Assembly: GCF_019334305.1 (NCBI RefSeq)
Contig: NZ_JAHWGH010000007.1
Location: forward strand, 57,855-121,854
DNA length: 64,000 nucleotides
Direction of reading: 5' to 3'
Source: Rossellomorea orangium
GTDB lineage: Bacteria; Bacillota; Bacilli; Bacillales; Bacillaceae_B
Shown: positions 60,977 to 64,000 of the stretch, one piece after another
Layout: each line of letters opens with the position of its first letter
Position numbering within the stretch: the first letter of the stretch is position 1
Translations under genes and position numbers: made by a program
The notes under the pieces: model-generated
What the model saw: only the letters and a program-made list of their open reading frames with translations
Database searches by the model: none
Told to the model about the DNA's origin: nothing

Positions 60977-62146
60977 ATGAAAATACTAATTGCTACTGCC
61001 TATGATTATCCTCACGCAGGGGGATTATCCACCCACGTAACGACTTTGAAAGCGGGTCTTGAAGAAAGAGGGCATCAGGTGGATGTACTGTCCTTTACCG
61101 ATGTGCCTCCTGTCATGCGTAAATTATATGCACAGGGACCTAGCTTCGTCTTAAATAAGATGAAAAAAGGAAAAGGCATCATCTGGTCTCATAACGTGCG
61201 CAAAAAAATGCTTCAGGAGCTCATCGAGAAAAATAAAGGGAACAACTATGACCTCATCAACGCCCAAGATCCATTCACTACTCTGGCAGCCCTTGAGACA
61301 GGTATCCCTACGGTTTCAACAGTCCACGGATACATGACATTTGAATCTGTCAGTAAGGGTTCTATTGATGAAGGAAGTCCTGAGGCAGCTTATATGAAGG
61401 AAATTGAAATAAAAGCCTACAAGGGAACAAGAGAGATTATCACAGTGGATACTCGATTGAAAGACTATGTGAAAGAAGTCGCAGATGTAGAAGCTACAGC
61501 AATCCGGAATTTCATCGATATTCACAGTTTTAAACCGGACCAGGAAAAAAAGAACGAATTCCGGAAGAAACATGGGATATCCCCAGAACAGAAAATATTA
61601 TTCGTCCCAAGACGTTTAACCAAGAAAAACGGGGTAATCTACCCTGCACTTGCTCTGCCAAGGATTTTAGAAAAACATCCTGATGTTCATCTGATTTATG
61701 CAGGAAGTGGAGAAGCTCTGTCTGAAATTAAACGAATAGTGGATGAGAATAAACTGGAGAACCATGTGACCCTGCTTGGTGCCGTCCCTCATGATCAAGT
61801 GAAAGAGTACTATGCTTTAAGTGACGTTGTGTTAGTACCAAGCGTTCACTCAGCCGGCGTCGAGGAAGCAACGTCCATCTCGGCTCTTGAAGCTATGGGA
61901 TCCGGTTCACCTCTGGTTGCTTGTGCAGTAGGAGGTTTAAAAGAAATCGTTCATCATGGAGAAGACGGTTTACTCGTCGAAGAGAAAAACGTAGAAGAAC
62001 TGGCTGATGCCACCATTTCCTTATTAGACCATCCGGAAACCGGAGAAAGATTTGCCCTTAAAGCCAGAACCAAGATTGAAAATGAATACTCACACTTAGC
62101 TGCAGCTGAAAAATATGAAAGCATCTACAAAAAAGCCTTAAATTAA
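60977..62146 (+). CDS. Glycosyltransferase family 4 (csaB operon)
   Basis: A 389-aa GT-B enzyme co-transcribed with csaB. The N-terminal fold starts KILIATAYDYPHAGGLSTHV, typical of GT4 acceptor-binding loops (GG-S/A-x-H). The C-terminal fold has FVPRRLTKKNGVIYPALALP, LIYAGSGEALSEI and VPSVHSAGVEEATSISALEA with GSPLVACAVGGLKEIV, carrying the conserved Glu pair. It probably adds a sugar to the same polymer that CsaB pyruvylates. Relatives with this context occur in S-layer Bacillus clusters; the exact linkage is unknown. Confidence 0.9.
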   Translation: MKILIATAYDYPHAGGLSTHVTTLKAGLEERGHQVDVLSFTDVPPVMRKLYAQGPSFVLNKMKKGKGIIWSHNVRKKMLQELIEKNKGNNYDLINAQDPFTTLAALETGIPTVSTVHGYMTFESVSKGSIDEGSPEAAYMKEIEIKAYKGTREIITVDTRLKDYVKEVADVEATAIRNFIDIHSFKPDQEKKNEFRKKHGISPEQKILFVPRRLTKKNGVIYPALALPRILEKHPDVHLIYAGSGEALSEIKRIVDENKLENHVTLLGAVPHDQVKEYYALSDVVLVPSVHSAGVEEATSISALEAMGSGSPLVACAVGGLKEIVHHGEDGLLVEEKNVEELADATISLLDHPETGERFALKARTKIENEYSHLAAAEKYESIYKKALN

Positions 62147-62188
62147 TAATCATGATGAGGGATTGACCATAAAAGTCTAAACGAATCA

Positions 62189-62224
62189 GGAAGAGGGGGA
62201 TGAAGCCTCCCCCCTTCTGATAAA
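62189..62224 (+). terminator. Weak hairpin between the GT4 and murJ genes
   Basis: ATCAGGAAGAGGGGG pairs with CCTCCCCCCTTCTGAT through small bulges. Only a delayed TTTTTG run follows, so it is a partial terminator or a folded spacer. Confidence 0.45.
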
Positions 62225-62273
62225 ACACTTTTTGACGGTCGCCCCTTTTTTATACAGAAAAGCAGGTGAATTT

Positions 62274-63794
62274 GTGTCTAATTTAAAGAAGACAGCCATT
62301 TGGATTACTCTTCTCGCATTAATTTTGAAGCTATCAGGTTTTCTTAGAGAAAGTATCATCGCCAGGGAATTCGGTGCAAACGATTATACGGACGGTTACT
62401 TGATCGCATTCTCTTTTATCACGTTAGTAGTGGCTATGATTTCAATTGGATTCAATAATGTCTTCCTTCCCTTATACGTAAAGCATAAGGAGGACTCTCC
62501 GGCAGAAACGGAACGGAATGCGAACGGAATCATGAATTCCACTGTAGCTCTCTTTTTGATCATTACCATTGCAGGGTTTTTTCTCGTTCCTTATTTTGTT
62601 CCATTCCTTTTCGGTGATATGAATCCGGAAACGGAAAAAGTAGCGGTTGATATTACAAAGATATTTTTCCTATTTATGAGTGCTATCGCCCTTAACGGAA
62701 TATTGGAATCTTATCTTCAGGGAAGAAGAATCTTCGTTCCATCACAGATATCTAAACTGCTAGCCACTTTAATGGGAGCTGTATTTGCCCTATTATTCTC
62801 AGATACATGGGGGATCTACAGTCTCGCTTATGGGTTTGTATTCGGGACCATACTCGGAATCATTGTACAGTTCTTCTTTTTAACCCGAAACGGATTCAAG
62901 TGGATGCCCACTTTCAAAGTGGATGAAACGTTTAAAAAAGCGTTTATCGTATTGATTATTCCCTCACTGCTTAATTCAGTGGTGGGACAGATCAATATGT
63001 TCGTCAATAAAATCTTCGCGTCCGGTACGGTTGGCGGAGCCGTTACGTATTTAAATAACGCTTCCCTACTGATAAGCATCCCGAATGCGATTTACGCAAC
63101 GACCATCGCTGCGATCATCTTCACCTTACTTTCAGAACAAGTGAATGATCAGCGAAAGTTTCAGAACACATTCTTCATGGGAATGGAAATCTCCCTTTTA
63201 ACGCTTATGCCGATTGCCGCCGGTCTTTGGGTCGTGGGCGAAGAAGCCCTTTCCTTTATATATGAACGAGGGAAATTCACTGCCGGTGACACGGCGAATA
63301 CGTATACTGCCCTGGTACTTTACTTGCCGTTGATTGTCACTCAGGGGCTACAATTCATCGTGTCGAAGTCTTTATATGCGCAGGGGAAGACAGGTATCGT
63401 CTTTAGAATCAGTGTAACGACGATTGTCGTGAATCTAATCTTGAACTTCTTATTGGTGGATCGCTATGGCTACCCGGCATTAGCTGTGGCCAGCTCTGTC
63501 GTATCCGTTTATTATCTTGTCGTCTCTTCTGTTGTTGTATATAAAGGGTTTGAGGGACAGGAAGCACGGAAGCTTTGGAGATTATTCTCAAGAGCCATTC
63601 CACCAACGGTTTTAATGGTACTGCCCATCTATTTCCTGAAAAAAGTAGATTTGGTATCGAATCTTTATTCTTTATTTCAATTGGCCATTCTTGTTCCGAT
63701 AGGTGTCATCATCTACACGGTAGCGCTGAGGTTCTTCTATAAAGAAGGTTTTTATCGTTTATTGAATATGGTTAAAAAGAAAAAAGCTGTGTAA
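62274..63794 (+). CDS. murJ: MurJ/MviN-type lipid-linked glycan flippase
   Basis: A membrane flippase of the MOP superfamily that moves lipid-linked precursors outward. From the GTG at 62274 (AGGTGAA 7 bases upstream) the protein is 506 aa with about fourteen membrane segments; an earlier frame start at 62232 lacks a site. Characteristic stretches are LRESIIAREFGANDYTDGYL, NGIMNSTVALFLIITIAGFF, GILESYLQGRRIFVPSQ, LISIPNAIYATTIAAIIFTL and SFIYERGKFTAGDTANTYTA. Downstream of csaB and a glycosyltransferase, it may be the dedicated flippase for the wall polysaccharide and not the housekeeping lipid II flippase; sequence alone cannot decide. Confidence 0.88.
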   Translation: MSNLKKTAIWITLLALILKLSGFLRESIIAREFGANDYTDGYLIAFSFITLVVAMISIGFNNVFLPLYVKHKEDSPAETERNANGIMNSTVALFLIITIAGFFLVPYFVPFLFGDMNPETEKVAVDITKIFFLFMSAIALNGILESYLQGRRIFVPSQISKLLATLMGAVFALLFSDTWGIYSLAYGFVFGTILGIIVQFFFLTRNGFKWMPTFKVDETFKKAFIVLIIPSLLNSVVGQINMFVNKIFASGTVGGAVTYLNNASLLISIPNAIYATTIAAIIFTLLSEQVNDQRKFQNTFFMGMEISLLTLMPIAAGLWVVGEEALSFIYERGKFTAGDTANTYTALVLYLPLIVTQGLQFIVSKSLYAQGKTGIVFRISVTTIVVNLILNFLLVDRYGYPALAVASSVVSVYYLVVSSVVVYKGFEGQEARKLWRLFSRAIPPTVLMVLPIYFLKKVDLVSNLYSLFQLAILVPIGVIIYTVALRFFYKEGFYRLLNMVKKKKAV

Positions 63795-63811
63795 TGTACA
63801 GCTAACGAAAG

Positions 63812-63889
63812 AGGCTGGGACAAAAGGGTTTCAGATAAAAAAAATCCGAACGAGTGATTTTATAAAAATCTAACTCGTTCGGATTTTTT
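63812..63889 (+). terminator. Terminator with the GGCTGGGACAAAA intergenic motif
   Basis: GAGGCTGGGACAAAAGG (from 63811), a motif often seen between genes in Firmicutes, is followed by a perfect 17-bp stem (63839-63855 and 63873-63889, AAAAAATCCGAACGAGT) ending in T6. It closes the csaB-GT4-murJ transcript. Confidence 0.8.
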
Positions 63890-63927
63890 AATTTTTATAA
63901 TTCATGTATTAAGCAGGTTCTAGCTGT

Positions 63928-64000
63928 TGATTGGAGTGCAAGACGAAGACTCCTGCGGGAAAAGCGGAATAGGTGAGACCCCGCAGGAGCGACAGCGACG
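63928..64000. repeat. Dispersed Bacillus repeat, left part (cut by the window edge)
   Basis: The sequence GGAGTGCAAGACGAAGACTC followed by CTGCGGGAAAAGCGG and GACCCCGCAGGAGCGACAGC matches, from memory, a non-coding repeat that recurs in many Bacillus genomes. CTCCTGCGGG (63950-63959) and CCCGCAGGAG (63980-63989) form a 10-bp stem. The element continues beyond base 64000. Confidence 0.65.

Noticed and set aside
63928..64000. Start of a tRNA or rRNA gene at the window end
   Set aside because: The CCTGCGGG/CCCGCAGG stem belongs to a dispersed Bacillus repeat; no cloverleaf or rRNA consensus is present.

Overview
The window is a chromosomal segment from a low-to-moderate GC, motile, naturally competent, spore-forming member of the Bacillaceae that carries an S-layer. 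The evidence is a B. subtilis-like block (degSU, degV, comF, late flagellar operon, hag, fliD/S/T), sigma-D promoters, TreR and cre sites, a Spo0E-like protein, and SLH-domain proteins with SecA2/SlaP and CsaB. A marine Bacillus/Rossellomorea-type organism would fit, but I cannot name the species from the sequence.

Layout. 1-1.1 kb: end of an ABC permease gene, a YjbR-like gene and an unknown helical protein. 1.1-11.4 kb (minus strand): late flagellar genes flgM-flgN-flgK-flgL-yviE-fliW-csrA, then hag, then flaG-fliD-fliS-fliT, with sigma-D promoters before flgM, hag and flaG. 11.5-15.2 kb: yvyF, comFC, comFA (no comFB), degV. 15.3-20.1 kb: PilZ protein, EamA and MFS transporters, two small unknowns and a LysM/NlpC endopeptidase. 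20.3-26.5 kb: trehalose uptake and hydrolysis (treP, treA, treR) with TreR operators, interrupted by repeats and four unrelated genes. 26.9-30 kb: degU, degS, yvyE. 30-64 kb: cell-envelope island with an LCP ligase, TagO, SecA2, SlaP, a phosphodiester glycosidase, five SLH-domain proteins (5'-nucleotidase, SLH-only protein, S8 protease, 1528-aa adhesin-like protein, main S-layer protein), an O-antigen-ligase-like protein, two GT4 glycosyltransferases, TagA/WecG, WecC, CsaB and MurJ.

How it works together. TagO, TagA/WecG, WecC, the glycosyltransferases, the Wzy-like protein, a MurJ-like flippase and the LCP enzyme can build and attach a secondary cell wall polysaccharide. CsaB would pyruvylate it so that SLH domains bind. 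SecA2 and SlaP would export the SLH proteins.

The most striking find is a group I intron of about 353 nt in the last codons of hag. The start of the intron, read unspliced, and the exon behind it both encode a complete flagellin C-terminus. The two tails differ at many codons that are almost all synonymous, so both look protein-selected and splicing may switch between two flagellin tails. Other notable signals are: a leader with its own promoter and a perfect 18-bp terminator ahead of the phosphodiester glycosidase gene; three 13-bp palindromes at an exact 25-bp spacing near degV; a 20-bp-period tandem repeat after treR; a recurrent GGGACGGACC hairpin family; and a perfect 15-bp stem in the leader of the SLH 5'-nucleotidase gene.
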